A stretch of 32,664 nt of DNA from contig CAILTG010000075.1 of the NCBI GenBank assembly GCA_903837125.1, positions 1 through 32,664 on the forward strand, read 5' to 3'. The notes below the pieces were generated by a model. It searched no databases, was not told where the DNA came from, and was given only the letters and a program-made list of their open reading frames with translations. Of this stretch, positions 1 through 9,556 are shown piece after piece; within the stretch, counting starts at the first letter, position 1, and the number at the start of each line of letters is the position of its first letter. Made by a program: the position numbers and the translations under genes. The stretch comes from Candidatus Magasanikiibacteriota bacterium (GTDB lineage Bacteria > Patescibacteriota > Patescibacteriia > Magasanikbacterales > UBA922).

Positions 1-487
1 CTTCTCCCTCATCTCCTTCTTTTTTTTCAGAAGGTTCTGTGGGCTTGGTAGCGTCTGTTTCGGTTAGTGGTTTTTTAGCTTGGTCTTTTGGCTGGTCAGT
101 TTTAGCTGTATCAGGTTTTGGTGGTTGTTCATCTTCATCAAAAACCTTATTGTGATCATCAGCTAATTCTTTTTCAAAATCGCTATATTCTTGTTCTTCG
201 TCATCTGCCTCTTTGCCTGGTTTAAAATTGTCAGTCATGTATTTTTCCTCATCAAACCCTGAAGTATCATCTAGCATTTCTTGAGCTGCGTCTTTGGAAA
301 TTGATTTTTCTAAACTTGGTAGAGCGGTTTTAACTACTGCTTCGTCCATTTCTAAGGCTATCCTACGTAATTCTGCATCACCAACCAGTCCGGTTAAAAA
401 TGATTGCAAAAATCCGGTGCTGGGGCCCCTCATTTTTTCATCAACTAAACGATCCAAATTTCTTTCAATATTTTCCCAGTTGGTCAT
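1..487 (-). CDS. Hypothetical protein with acidic, low-complexity tail (3' end outside window)
   Basis: The frame opens with ATG at 487-485 and stays open to the window edge, giving 162 visible codons. The first ~80 residues look helical and include the stretch GPSTGFLQSFLTGLVGD. The remainder is dominated by Asp, Glu, Lys and Pro (for example ADDEEQEYSDFEKELADD) and is probably disordered. No signal peptide or membrane segment is visible. Its ATG lies one base after the stop of the 489-833 gene, which itself follows clpC by three bases, so all three are almost certainly co-transcribed and translationally coupled. I recognise no family. The coupling suggests, but does not show, a role with the ClpC-like unfoldase, for example as adaptor or substrate-delivery factor. 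Confidence 0.7.
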   Translation of the reverse strand, partial: MTNWENIERNLDRLVDEKMRGPSTGFLQSFLTGLVGDAELRRIALEMDEAVVKTALPSLEKSISKDAAQEMLDDTSGFDEEKYMTDNFKPGKEADDEEQEYSDFEKELADDHNKVFDEDEQPPKPDTAKTDQPKDQAKKPLTETDATKPTEPSEKKEGDEGE

Positions 488-488
488 A

Positions 489-833
489 TTATTGCATCAA
501 TTTTGCAGTGGCTCTAATCATTTTAAGGCAATCTTTGTAATAATTTTTTGTAGCTTCTTTTAATTTGTATTCAGTAATTTCACCTTGTTTTTCTTTTATT
601 TCTTGGAGTAGTAGAGCAGTGATTTGTGCGCGCGTTTTCATTAAAAGATCCAGATATTTGTCTGTACTAATCTGATCTTTGTTTTCACAGGCTTCAATTA
701 ATACTCTTTTATAGTAGTTAAATTCTTCTTTTGCTTGTTTTTTTTTAATACTTAAAGGAACAGCTTTTTGCTGTTTAGTTTGTGTTTGTCCTTTTTTTAA
801 AGCCACGGCCCACTGCTGTTCAAAGTCGGACAT
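489..833 (-). CDS. Hypothetical small helical protein between clpC and an acidic protein
   Basis: This 114-residue protein is rich in Lys, Gln and Glu and reads as almost entirely alpha-helical. The first ~35 residues are basic (KKGQTQTKQQKAVPLSIKKKQ). The part from about residue 36 has heptad-like hydrophobic spacing (YYKRVLIEAC, YLDLLMKTRAQITALLLQEI), which fits a small helical bundle or coiled coil. There is no signal peptide, membrane segment or recognisable catalytic motif. It starts three bases after the clpC stop codon and ends one base before the next ATG, so it belongs to the clpC operon. I do not recognise its family; a partner of ClpC is a guess from position only. Confidence 0.75.
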   Translation of the reverse strand: MSDFEQQWAVALKKGQTQTKQQKAVPLSIKKKQAKEEFNYYKRVLIEACENKDQISTDKYLDLLMKTRAQITALLLQEIKEKQGEITEYKLKEATKNYYKDCLKMIRATAKLMQ

Positions 834-836
834 AAA

Positions 837-3398
837 TTATTTAAGCTTATATCCTTCCACTTGTTTAATAAGTTGATAATTATTTTTAGTTTGTTTGTTT
901 TTTAAAATTTCAATCACCAAATTTTCTAAGATATCTTCTACTAAATGTTCCACATTTCTAGCGCCCATTTCTTCATTGTATGATTCTTTGGCTAAAGAAC
1001 TTAAAACCTCTGCAGATGGTTTGATACTAATTTTTTTAGTTTTTTGTAGCTCCAAATTTAATTCAGCAATTTTGTTGGCCACAATTTTTTCCACATCTTC
1101 TCTAGATAGGGGATTGAAAACACAAATATTATTTAATCGTCCCAAGAGCGCAGTTCCAAACTCTTCTTTTAGTTTACTAATTATTTTATCGTTTACCTGT
1201 TTATTGTCATAGTGCTCAAGTGCTAGAGTGCTGGAGTGTTTAGGCGTGTGATCAAAGCCAATTCCTGCTGATTTAAAATATTCACTGCCTAAATTACTGG
1301 TTAAAATAATAATAGCGTGATTAAAATAAGTTTTTTTGCCGGAGCTGTCGGTTATGGTGCCTTCATCTAAAATTTGCAATAAGAGTTTATTGACGTCCTT
1401 ATGTGCTTTATCAAATTCATCAAATAAAATGACTGAGTAGGGTCGCTCACGGATTTCATCTAAAAAGCGGTTGCGATCGCGGTAGCCAATATAGCCTGCA
1501 GGGGAGCCTAAGAGTTTGGAAACACCATGTTGTTCTGTAAATTCACCCATGTCCAGTTTGATTAAGGCTTTGTCACTATGAAATAATTCTTTGGCTAACA
1601 CTTTGCTTAATTCGGTTTTGCCGGTGCCCGAGGGACCGACAAACAAAAATGAGGCCAAGGGTTTGTGTGAAGGTTTTAAACCAAGTTGGGCTTGTTTTAA
1701 ATTTTTAGTTATTGTCTCAATTATTTCGTCTTGGCCAATAATACTTTGTTTTAATTTTTCTGGTAAAGCATTAAGCTCTTCCCAGCCATCGGCCAAAATT
1801 ACTTCAGCTTTAATGTTGAGTTTATTTTCTAAAATATGAGCAATGTCTTTTGCTTCAACTTTTTGAGGGGGAATAGTTATATTTTTTTTAAGTTGTTTTT
1901 CTTGTGCTAATAGTTTTTTTTGTAATTTTTTAATTTGCCCTTTTAATTTAAGTGCCACCTCAAATTTTTCTTGGGTGATAGCTGTTTCTTTTTGATTTTG
2001 TAGTTCTTCAATTTTGGTAGTTAATTTTAACACTTTACTTTCCTGGGGGTTTTTCGGTTGTTTTACTTTTACCGAAGCACAGGCTTCATCAATTAAATCA
2101 ATGGCCTTGTCTGGCAGAAAATTATCATGAATGTATTTATCGCTTAAATTTACAGCTGCCAACAATGCCGAGTCGGTAATTGAAGTGTGATGAAAATCTT
2201 CGTAATATTTTTTTAGGCCTTTCAAAATTTTTAAAGTTTCATCTTTAGATGGTTCTTCAATTTGAATTGATTGAAAACGGCGTTCTAAAGCCGGATCAGC
2301 AGCAATGTGTTTTTTGTACTCATCAATAGTAGTGGCCCCAATACAGTGGAGTAGGCCTCGGGCTAAGGCGGGTTTTAAAATATTGGCCGCGTCCATAGCG
2401 CCTTGACTTGAACCAGCGCCAATAATATTATGCAATTCGTCAATAAACAAAATTATGTCTGGGGAGCGGGTAATTTCATCAATAATTTGTTTGAGCCGAG
2501 CTTCAAATTCGCCGCGGTAAATGGTGCCCGCCAAAAGCAAGGTCATATCTAGTGATAGTATTTTTTTTCTTTTTAATACGTCAGGCACTTGGCCCTCGCT
2601 AATTTTTTTGGCTAGACCCTCGATAATGGCAGTCTTGCCCACACCTGGTTCACCCACTAAGACTGGATTATTTTTGTGTCGGCGACAGAGAATATTAATT
2701 AGCCGTTCTATTTCCTTTTCTCGGCCAATAATTGGATCAATATTTTTTTGTAATTTTTTATCAGTTAGGTCGGTGGTAAAAACCTGTATGGCATTTAGCC
2801 CCTGTTTTTTGTTTTTGGGATTGCCTGTTGAGTTTGGGGAATTAGGAATAGAAGCATTTGGTGAATCTCCGCTTATTAAATCTTGCATTTGATCCATTAC
2901 TTCGGAAACCTCATTGAGATTGGGGAATTTACTGGTGCTTTGTAAAGCACTTTCTAGTTGATTAATTAAGTCTTCTTTATTTATTTTATAATGATTAAGC
3001 AAAGCTTCGGTTTCAAGATCATTGTTTTGGATAATTCCTAAAAGTAAATGTTCAGTACCCACATAGTTATGCTCGTGCTGATAAGCTAGAAGCATAGCTT
3101 TTTCCAAAGCTTTTTTACTTGTACTATCTAAACTAGGTATCACAGCCGTGGCGGTTTTGTTTTCAGTTTTTATTGGAGTTTTTGGTTTGTTGTCTAAAAA
3201 ACGATAGATTACATTTTGGTCTATCGCTGTTTTTTGTAAAATTTCTTTGCCAACTGATCCTTCTTCTTCCAAAATGGCCAACAAAAGATGAACTGAAGTA
3301 ACTTCGGTTTGTTCCATGGAAGTAGCAAGAGTCATGGCTTTGGCTACTACGTTTTTTAGGTGAGTTGAAAAGCGGTCTAAGAGAGGGTGTGGATTCAT
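837..3398 (-). CDS. clpC: ClpC-like double AAA+ protein unfoldase
   Basis: This 853-residue protein is an ATP-driven unfoldase of the Hsp100/Clp class. Two Clp N-domain repeats fill residues ~1-150, followed by a Pro/Asn-rich linker. AAA+ module 1 has Walker A GEPGVGKT at 249-256 and Walker B IILFIDE at 315-321. A short middle region carries a UVR-like helix ([16 protein letters not shown], ~477-492), typical of ClpC and unlike the long ClpB middle domain. AAA+ module 2 has Walker A GPSGTGKT at 588-595 and Walker B VILFDE at 656-661. A tripeptide IGF (713-715) sits where ClpC proteins dock ClpP, so it probably feeds a ClpP peptidase encoded elsewhere. The usual 'RPEFINRID' stretch is altered to ALLGRLNN. 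Residues 721-730 are encoded by an 8-bp tandem repeat. It is divergent from the mutase gene and leads a three-gene operon. Confidence 0.93.
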   Translation of the reverse strand: MNPHPLLDRFSTHLKNVVAKAMTLATSMEQTEVTSVHLLLAILEEEGSVGKEILQKTAIDQNVIYRFLDNKPKTPIKTENKTATAVIPSLDSTSKKALEKAMLLAYQHEHNYVGTEHLLLGIIQNNDLETEALLNHYKINKEDLINQLESALQSTSKFPNLNEVSEVMDQMQDLISGDSPNASIPNSPNSTGNPKNKKQGLNAIQVFTTDLTDKKLQKNIDPIIGREKEIERLINILCRRHKNNPVLVGEPGVGKTAIIEGLAKKISEGQVPDVLKRKKILSLDMTLLLAGTIYRGEFEARLKQIIDEITRSPDIILFIDELHNIIGAGSSQGAMDAANILKPALARGLLHCIGATTIDEYKKHIAADPALERRFQSIQIEEPSKDETLKILKGLKKYYEDFHHTSITDSALLAAVNLSDKYIHDNFLPDKAIDLIDEACASVKVKQPKNPQESKVLKLTTKIEELQNQKETAITQEKFEVALKLKGQIKKLQKKLLAQEKQLKKNITIPPQKVEAKDIAHILENKLNIKAEVILADGWEELNALPEKLKQSIIGQDEIIETITKNLKQAQLGLKPSHKPLASFLFVGPSGTGKTELSKVLAKELFHSDKALIKLDMGEFTEQHGVSKLLGSPAGYIGYRDRNRFLDEIRERPYSVILFDEFDKAHKDVNKLLLQILDEGTITDSSGKKTYFNHAIIILTSNLGSEYFKSAGIGFDHTPKHSSTLALEHYDNKQVNDKIISKLKEEFGTALLGRLNNICVFNPLSREDVEKIVANKIAELNLELQKTKKISIKPSAEVLSSLAKESYNEEMGARNVEHLVEDILENLVIEILKNKQTKNNYQLIKQVEGYKLK
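1209..1238. repeat. 8-bp tandem repeat inside clpC (unit CACTCTAG, ~3.75 copies)
   Basis: On the minus strand the units read CACTCCAG, CACTCTAG, CACTTGAG and a partial CACTAT. The array is 30 bp and coincides exactly with codons 721-730 of the ClpC-like protein (peptide [10 protein letters not shown]), in phase 0. It lies six residues after the IGF tripeptide, in the presumed ClpP-docking loop, so it lengthens an exposed loop without breaking the frame. Confidence 0.75.
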
Positions 3399-3404
3399 AT
3401 TTTC

Positions 3405-3433
3405 TTGCTTTTATAACTAGGATATTATATACT
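3405..3433 (+). promoter_or_regulatory. Sigma70-type promoter for the mutase gene
   Basis: TTGCTT at 3405-3410 and TATACT at 3428-3433 are separated by exactly 17 bp. Transcription would start near 3440, 20 bases before the ATG at 3461. This supports the internal ATG over an upstream in-frame ATG at 3365, which would lie ahead of the promoter and inside clpC. The -10 box overlaps that of the divergent clpC promoter by two bases. Confidence 0.65.
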
Positions 3434-3452
3434 TTTTTCATAATTTTAGCAA
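3424..3452 (-). promoter_or_regulatory. Sigma70-type promoter for the clpC operon
   Basis: On the minus strand, TTGCTA (3452-3447) and a perfect TATAAT (3429-3424) are separated by 17 bp. Transcription would start near 3417, giving a leader of about 19 bases before the clpC ATG at 3398. No clear CIRCE or CtsR-like operator is visible in the short intergenic region. Confidence 0.7.
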
Positions 3453-3460
3453 AATATCTT

Positions 3461-4951
3461 ATGTATATAAAACCAACAATTTTTAGGGAGTATGATATAA
3501 GGGGTATCGCGGGTAGTAAATTTAATGAAAAGATAGTGGCTGAATATGAAAAATGGTACGGTAAATTTCCTGGAGTTACGCTAGATGAAGAAGCCACTGA
3601 GGCCATTGGTAAGGCCTATGGCACCATTATAGTACGCGGAGGCGGCAAAAAAGTGGTGGTAGGTTATGAAGAAAGGCCTTTTGGTAAAGAGCTCAAAAAA
3701 GCGCTAATTAAAGGTATTTTAGCCACAGGAATTGATGTAATAGATATTGGTCCGGCCTTAACTCCAATGACCTATTTTGCCAATGCTTTTTGGCAAGTTG
3801 ACGGTTCAGTAAGCATTACTGGTAGTCATAATATTTATTTTTATAATGGTTTTAAACTGATGAAACGGGATAATTGGCCGATTTATGGTAAGGAATTACA
3901 AAAAATGCACCAAATGATTGATAAAGAAGATTTTGTTATTGCCACAGAGTCTGGCAAAGTTGAGGAGAGAACGGATTTGAAACAAACTTATTTTGATTAT
4001 ATTGCAGAAAAGGTACAAATAAAAAAGAAGTATCAAGTAACTGTTGATACCGGTAATGGCTGTGCTGGATTGTTTGCTGAAGATTATTTGCATAGTTTAG
4101 GTTGTGATGTAAAAGGTTTGTTTTTGGAAATGGATACCACTTATCCTAACCATGTACCAGATCCTGAACCGCCACAGAATTTAAAAGATTTGCAGGCAGC
4201 AGTTTTAAAAAATGAATCAGATTTAGGTATTGCCTTTGATGCTGATGGCGATCGAGCAGGTTTTGTAGATGAAAAAGGAGTTATAATTCAGTCTGATGAT
4301 CTGCTGATTATTTTAGCAGAAGATTTATTGTCTCGGTATCCAGGCAAGAAGATTATTTATGATGTAAAATGTACTCAACTGCTTGATATTTTAATAAAAA
4401 AACATGGGGGAGTACCGATGATGCACTGTACTGGGCACGCGCCAATTAAAGAAACTATGCGTCAAGATAAAGAAGTAATGTTGGCGGGGGAAGTTTCTGG
4501 TCATACTTATTTTGTGGAAAATTATTTTTCTTTTGATGATGGTTTGTACACAGCCGCTAGAGTGTTGGAATTAATGAGTCGTTTAAATAAAAAAGCTTCA
4601 GAATTGGTTGCAGATTTACCAAAGTTAGTTAAAACGCCGGAGATTAAATTGTCGGTTAGTGATGAACTTAAGTTTAAAGTGGTGGAACAAGCTACCAAAG
4701 CCTTTGTAAAAAAGTATGATGTTTCTACAATTGACGGCGCTCGCATTCAGTTTACTAAAGATTCCTGGGCCATTGTACGGGCTTCCAACACTTCCCCCTA
4801 TTTAACCTTGAAGTTTGAAGGGCCAACTAATGAAGAAGTCATAAGAATTAAAAATTTGGTGGCTGATGAATTGGATAAATGTCCAGAAATTGAAGAGAAA
4901 ATAAATAGAAAAGCGGTAGCTACACTTACTGGCAAATTGGGGTGGTTATAG
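3461..4951 (+). CDS. Phosphomannomutase/phosphoglucomutase
   Basis: This 496-residue enzyme of the alpha-D-phosphohexomutase family interconverts hexose 1- and 6-phosphates, supplying activated sugars for surface glycans. The hallmarks are in order: FREYDIRG at 8-15; the phosphoserine loop TGSHN with catalytic Ser122, followed by YNGFK; the metal loop DADGDRAG with Asp260, Asp262 and Asp264; the sugar-binding loop GEVSGH at 343-348; and the phosphate-binding RASNTSP at 440-446. One oddity is that the usual Pro after SHN is Ile. The start chosen is ATG 3461, because family N-termini begin just before FREYDIRG and a promoter lies immediately upstream; an upstream ATG at 3365 would add 32 residues overlapping clpC. 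Whether mannose or glucose phosphate is preferred cannot be read from sequence. Confidence 0.92.
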   Translation: MYIKPTIFREYDIRGIAGSKFNEKIVAEYEKWYGKFPGVTLDEEATEAIGKAYGTIIVRGGGKKVVVGYEERPFGKELKKALIKGILATGIDVIDIGPALTPMTYFANAFWQVDGSVSITGSHNIYFYNGFKLMKRDNWPIYGKELQKMHQMIDKEDFVIATESGKVEERTDLKQTYFDYIAEKVQIKKKYQVTVDTGNGCAGLFAEDYLHSLGCDVKGLFLEMDTTYPNHVPDPEPPQNLKDLQAAVLKNESDLGIAFDADGDRAGFVDEKGVIIQSDDLLIILAEDLLSRYPGKKIIYDVKCTQLLDILIKKHGGVPMMHCTGHAPIKETMRQDKEVMLAGEVSGHTYFVENYFSFDDGLYTAARVLELMSRLNKKASELVADLPKLVKTPEIKLSVSDELKFKVVEQATKAFVKKYDVSTIDGARIQFTKDSWAIVRASNTSPYLTLKFEGPTNEEVIRIKNLVADELDKCPEIEEKINRKAVATLTGKLGWL

Positions 4952-5062
4952 CCATCCGTCCCTAAGGGAATGGTAATCGTTTGATTTGTTTTTTACAGGC
5001 AATAAATTGTCCGTCTATCAATCGAATGTCCTTAACAGATCAAAAAGGTAAAAAAATAAACT

Positions 5063-8000
5063 ATGCCCGGAAGCGAAGCGCCGAGAAAATTAGAACATCA
5101 AGATGTATTTGAGCAAAGACAGGAAATGTTTGAGGCGGTTTTGAAATTGAAATATGCAGGATTGGATGAACAAGTCGCCGTAGTTCGTCATGTGATGGCT
5201 TATAATTTTGATGATGGGTTAGAATTGGCCAGACAATTTCGTTTTGGTCCGGGAATTTTTTATGATCTTTGTTCAATGGCCGGTTATCAGCATGTGGAGT
5301 TGCTTAAAGGCGTGCACGAGTTTGCAGTAGATGTGATGGTTAAGGCGACTAATGATCCGGCCGTGTGGAGTGGAAAAGGACAACTCAATGATGTTTTTGA
5401 ACGCGTTGGCCAACAGGTAATAAATTTTAGTGGGAATGTTGCGGAGCTTGAAAAGGACGTCAGTAAGGGACAAGAATCATTGGTTAAAATTGAAGAAGCA
5501 TATTTGGCGCGTTTGAAAAAATCTATTCCCCCGAAAATTTTTTCGGCCATAGATGCTTATTATTCGCAGTTTTACAAAAATTATCATTTTGAGCCACAGG
5601 AAAAATCCAAGAGCGACAACAGTACCACGCCGATCTTACCGGTTATGCAGTCTGCTGAGCGGTTGTTAACTTGTGTTCAACAAGATAGAAGCGAGCCATA
5701 TTATGTAGGGCCGGTTATTGATTTGTTGGTTGAAGAAATAATTGGGCAGGATTCAACTTTTTCACACGTTCAATTTGAAGCCTATCTTAGGCGAGGTGCC
5801 TCACGCTTTGGGTATAAAAAAGATGAAGGAGAAAAATTAAAAAGAGCTTTAACTAAGAAAGATGGTGAAGTAGATTTAAAAAGGGATTTTTTGGAACATT
5901 TTTTAAGTCGGCATAATACTAGCTCAAAAAAAGCCTGTGAAATACTTTTTTCTAGGAATATTTTATCCAAAGAAGAATTGGCCGTAGTGCTGGAGGCGTT
6001 TCCTCGTTTGGCAGAAGCTTTTGGAACAAGTGATAGTTTGGAAAAAAAGCGCTTGGATCGCGCTCGTTATCGTTTTTATAAAGACACCTGGCATTCGGAA
6101 ATTGCCGGGGTGCGCTCCGAACTCTTGGAACAAATAAAGGCTTCTTTAACACTCCGCAATTTGAATCCGGATGATTTTGAAATTGCCATAAATCCTGAGA
6201 CTGATAAATATGAAGTAAAAAGAATTAAAGGAGAGTCAGAGCCAGGCAAGGAAGCGGTAACAGATTTAAAAGAATTTTTTAAGTTGGATAAGTGGGGTAA
6301 GAGCGAGATTGATTTTGGGCCAAGGGATTTTGATAGAGAAGGTCAAATAATGGCAATTGATGATGAAGGAGATGTGGTTATCACCAGCAAAGAAAATGAG
6401 TTTATTGTTTGTCCAATGTTTGGTGGGGGGCAAGAGCGTAGATTTAAGACTACTACTGGACTTAGAGTATGGGGTCTTGAGTCCTGTGGATCGCAAAAAT
6501 TTTGTTCGGTAACTTCTTCACGTGCAAATGGTGCCCAGTTCATTGTTTTTGATAGTCAAGGCAACCTTTCTTCGGGTTATTTTTTGGACCGTATTGAATC
6601 AGAAATTTTAAAGTCCAAAGATAAAGTTTATATTATGGCCAAGGAAGGAGATAATGAGAAATGGCAGTTTTATGGCTATGATGGCGTCATTCTTAAACCA
6701 GTTCCTGAATATGGTCAGTATGGAATAGACGACATCATGCTCGGCAGTGTGGGAGATTTGCAATGTACTGAAGACGGTCGGATATTTTTTAGAAAAAAAG
6801 ATGACCAAAAGATCACTGGCTATGGTTGGTATTGTGCCCATGATGGCCAAGTTGAAGATTTGGCAACAAATGATGATTACCGATTAGAAGTAAGGGGTAA
6901 TGAGGTGGTTGTCTATCAGGCGAGCAGTGATGAAACTTTTATGAAGGTTTATCAAGTAAAGTTGAATGATGTTGGGCGGCATATTTATGGAGGACCCCTT
7001 GTTTATAGAAATTTAAATCCAAAATTTAAGACTGAATTATTGTTGGATGGAGAAGATGATGTTCAATGCCTGCAGATTGATACAGATAATAAAACAGAAA
7101 ATTTTGTGGGAAGTGATGTGGGAAAATACGCGGTTGGCTCGATAGAACCTTATAAAGACAAAGACGGTGAGCACTGTTTTATTGGTTTTGATGTAGACAT
7201 CGATTGTTGGATGTTGAATACGCCGGGTGGTGTCCAGCCTTTACTGAAAGAACCTGGTATTGTTATTCCTAGAATATTTGGACCAAAATCTGTGGTGGTT
7301 TCTGTAGGCGGCAATGAAAATATATTTTTTGTTTATGCCTTTGATAGGTCAGGTAGACCTAGCAAAAAAACTGAGGCTTTTACTGTAATTTTTAATGAAA
7401 AGGGAGAAGAGTTAGGACGGATTCCTGATCTCTATGTGGACCAAGTAGAGGTTAAGGGGGGAGGAATCACGGTCAGCGGCTACATGGGAAATAAAAGAAC
7501 CACCTACTATCGCAAGTTAGCAGATTCAAAACTGGATGTTGAGCCTAAGGAACACCATACCACAGCCACTGAACAGCGGGAGTTGGATTTATTAACTATT
7601 TTGGGAAAGCCAGCCTCGGATTTACCCAGTTTTCAGGATATTAAAGAATATTTTAAAACTTATTATCCCAAAATGTTTGCTCCCAGCGAAGAGGAGGATG
7701 AAGATTTTTATTTAGAAAAGATTTCTCAGGTGCTTTCTCAATCATTGGTGGTGGCTAATAATGCCACTCGAGCTCTGCACGCTTCACAGTCGCCACGTGA
7801 GCTTTTTCCACTACTCCCCGCAGTGCGCGATGATTTAAGTTCAGGTCATGTGGAAAGGGTGGCAGAAATTTTATTTCCGGGGTTAAAAGATTTGCAAGTT
7901 GGCTGGTGGGAGGGTTTAAAAAAACGATTGGCCGGAAGCCAAACTGAATCAGAAAATCGTGAAGCCACCGCTACTTCATTTCTTAGCCCCCGAGAAAATA

Positions 8001-9529
8001 TGCAAATAGTTGATGGTGATCCTTTGCAAGAAAATGCTGAAGAAATAATGAGTTGCCGTGAGCCGATTGATGGCCTGGTAGTTTCCCAAGTTCTCTCTGC
8101 TTATCAAAAAGACAGAGCTGAATGGAGAACCGTGCAATTTTCAGTAGCTCCGGAATTGGCCGAGTCGATTCATGAATACACTTTTACGGTGCCAGTGCCA
8201 CCGGGCGCGAAAGAAATAAATTTACCCTGTTTGGCAGGAGCGGAAATTATTGTTGAACGTATAAAAACTATTGATAAAGCTGGCGTAGAAAAAACTGCTA
8301 AAGTCACAGCTAATGCTTTGGGACAGGTAAAGGTGGAGGTGAAATCTGGTGACACACAAATTGTATTTTCCGCGCGTCGTTCTGAATTATCAACTAAATT
8401 GGACGACGTTACTCCGGATGAGTATGAAAAATTTAAAAAAATTTTTGGCAAAATGAATAGTCCGGAACTCCAAGAAAAAATTGCTAAGCTGCCGGCTGAG
8501 TTCTTGGTATTTTTAAAATCCTTGGAAACTTTGCCTCCAAGAGAAAAGGTGGCGGCCATTCAAAATTTTGTTAAGAGAATCGGTTTTTATGATTTTGCCA
8601 ATAAAGAGGTGCAAGGTTTACGCTGGGGAAAAAATATTGAAGATAAATTGGTTCTAATGAAAGCGCGTTGGGAAGAATTATCCGCCAGAGGCGGATCCGC
8701 CTTGGGCGGAAAAGCCAAATCAACAGCCGCCGCTGGTATGGCTGGTAAACAATATGCTGGGGTTTGCGCGGATTTTGCGGAAATCACAGCAGCTTTACTC
8801 AGAGAGGCCGGATTTTTGTCCGGAATTTTAAGTGGTGCTAAACTGCACCAAGGAAAAACCACTACCAAAGATTGTCATTCAGTGGCTTTTGTTTTGTGGC
8901 CAGATGAAAAAACCGGCAAAGCTAAAATTATCCCCATAGATGCCACGCCTGGCGCCGTGGCCGAAGGAAAAGAAGCAAAACTCTTAGATTCAATGGCTCT
9001 ACCCTCAATTGAAGAAGCAGAAGTGGACAGACGAGCAGAAGAAGAAGTGGCATTGCAAACTGCCAAAATGGGATTGGAAGTGGCTTTAATGTCAATCAAG
9101 AATCGGGATTTGGCAGCCATTGGTAGAATGGCCAATGGTGAATTAGAAAATTTTGTAAATATAATTTTGCACTACGGAGTAAATGAATCTCATCTGCGCG
9201 ATTTAACTCAAGTTTTTAACGCTGTTAGGTATTCGGGAATTGATTTTGGTAGTCCTGCTGGCAAAGCGCAACTGTTAAAGGAAATGGATTTAGTGTTAAT
9301 TGATAAAGACACAACTTCAAAAAAACCGGCTGGTTCGGAATTTATGAGTTTAATAGAAGAATTTGCCCGAAGATATGCCAAAGATTTTGGTGGAGATAAA
9401 GAAAAAGCTTTGCAACTTTTAAGAGAAGTGGTGGAATTAGGTTCGGCGCGGTTAGAGGAAATGGAAGCCAAAGCGGCTCTGGCAGTGATCCAGTATTTGC
9501 AGGCCAAGGATATGTTGGGTAAGAAGTGA
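5063..9529 (+). CDS. Giant multidomain protein with C-terminal transglutaminase-like domain
   Basis: This 1488-residue protein has no signal peptide or membrane segment. Residues ~1-400 are helical. Residues ~410-820 are beta-rich, with repeated short strands and motifs such as DDEGDVVI, DSQGNLS and YGYDGVIL, suggestive of a beta-propeller. Another helical stretch follows, then a beta-sandwich-like part (~1030-1120). A transglutaminase-type domain carries Cys1235 (GVCADFAEITAALLREAGF), His1272 (DCHSVAFVLWP) and Asp1293 (IPIDATPG), the expected order and spacing of the catalytic triad. The C-terminus (~1320-1488) is helical. The intact triad argues for an active cysteine peptidase or amide-transferring enzyme, but no substrate can be inferred. 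Residues 1207-1216 come from a 30-bp palindromic insert 19 residues before the catalytic cysteine. It is followed by a strong bidirectional terminator. Confidence 0.88.
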   Translation: MPGSEAPRKLEHQDVFEQRQEMFEAVLKLKYAGLDEQVAVVRHVMAYNFDDGLELARQFRFGPGIFYDLCSMAGYQHVELLKGVHEFAVDVMVKATNDPAVWSGKGQLNDVFERVGQQVINFSGNVAELEKDVSKGQESLVKIEEAYLARLKKSIPPKIFSAIDAYYSQFYKNYHFEPQEKSKSDNSTTPILPVMQSAERLLTCVQQDRSEPYYVGPVIDLLVEEIIGQDSTFSHVQFEAYLRRGASRFGYKKDEGEKLKRALTKKDGEVDLKRDFLEHFLSRHNTSSKKACEILFSRNILSKEELAVVLEAFPRLAEAFGTSDSLEKKRLDRARYRFYKDTWHSEIAGVRSELLEQIKASLTLRNLNPDDFEIAINPETDKYEVKRIKGESEPGKEAVTDLKEFFKLDKWGKSEIDFGPRDFDREGQIMAIDDEGDVVITSKENEFIVCPMFGGGQERRFKTTTGLRVWGLESCGSQKFCSVTSSRANGAQFIVFDSQGNLSSGYFLDRIESEILKSKDKVYIMAKEGDNEKWQFYGYDGVILKPVPEYGQYGIDDIMLGSVGDLQCTEDGRIFFRKKDDQKITGYGWYCAHDGQVEDLATNDDYRLEVRGNEVVVYQASSDETFMKVYQVKLNDVGRHIYGGPLVYRNLNPKFKTELLLDGEDDVQCLQIDTDNKTENFVGSDVGKYAVGSIEPYKDKDGEHCFIGFDVDIDCWMLNTPGGVQPLLKEPGIVIPRIFGPKSVVVSVGGNENIFFVYAFDRSGRPSKKTEAFTVIFNEKGEELGRIPDLYVDQVEVKGGGITVSGYMGNKRTTYYRKLADSKLDVEPKEHHTTATEQRELDLLTILGKPASDLPSFQDIKEYFKTYYPKMFAPSEEEDEDFYLEKISQVLSQSLVVANNATRALHASQSPRELFPLLPAVRDDLSSGHVERVAEILFPGLKDLQVGWWEGLKKRLAGSQTESENREATATSFLSPRENMQIVDGDPLQENAEEIMSCREPIDGLVVSQVLSAYQKDRAEWRTVQFSVAPELAESIHEYTFTVPVPPGAKEINLPCLAGAEIIVERIKTIDKAGVEKTAKVTANALGQVKVEVKSGDTQIVFSARRSELSTKLDDVTPDEYEKFKKIFGKMNSPELQEKIAKLPAEFLVFLKSLETLPPREKVAAIQNFVKRIGFYDFANKEVQGLRWGKNIEDKLVLMKARWEELSARGGSALGGKAKSTAAAGMAGKQYAGVCADFAEITAALLREAGFLSGILSGAKLHQGKTTTKDCHSVAFVLWPDEKTGKAKIIPIDATPGAVAEGKEAKLLDSMALPSIEEAEVDRRAEEEVALQTAKMGLEVALMSIKNRDLAAIGRMANGELENFVNIILHYGVNESHLRDLTQVFNAVRYSGIDFGSPAGKAQLLKEMDLVLIDKDTTSKKPAGSEFMSLIEEFARRYAKDFGGDKEKALQLLREVVELGSARLEEMEAKAALAVIQYLQAKDMLGKK
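8681..8710. repeat. 30-bp double-hairpin element in frame in the transglutaminase gene
   Basis: The element is two adjacent perfect hairpins: TCCGCC-3 nt-GGCGGA (8681-8695) and again TCCGCC-3 nt-GGCGGA (8696-8710). It begins on a codon boundary and supplies exactly ten codons, SARGGSALGG, residues 1207-1216. An element of the same size, architecture and phase occurs in tsaD at 23756-23785. The local GC content is far above the surrounding gene. Confidence 0.8.
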
Positions 9530-9556
9530 TCAGATAATTGAATGGCTAAAAGATTA

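Noticed and set aside
3365-3460. Upstream ATG at 3365 as start of the mutase gene
   Set aside because: It overlaps clpC, lies ahead of the promoter at 3405-3433, and adds 32 residues unlike the family N-terminus.
4950-4975. TCCCT-A-AGGGA palindrome after the mutase stop as a terminator
   Set aside because: It cannot form a stable hairpin with a proper loop beyond three or four pairs and has no T tract.
8170-9507. Several Ala/Ser-rich open frames antisense to the transglutaminase gene
   Set aside because: They follow from the codon composition of the real gene, overlap its catalytic domain, and show no independent signals.
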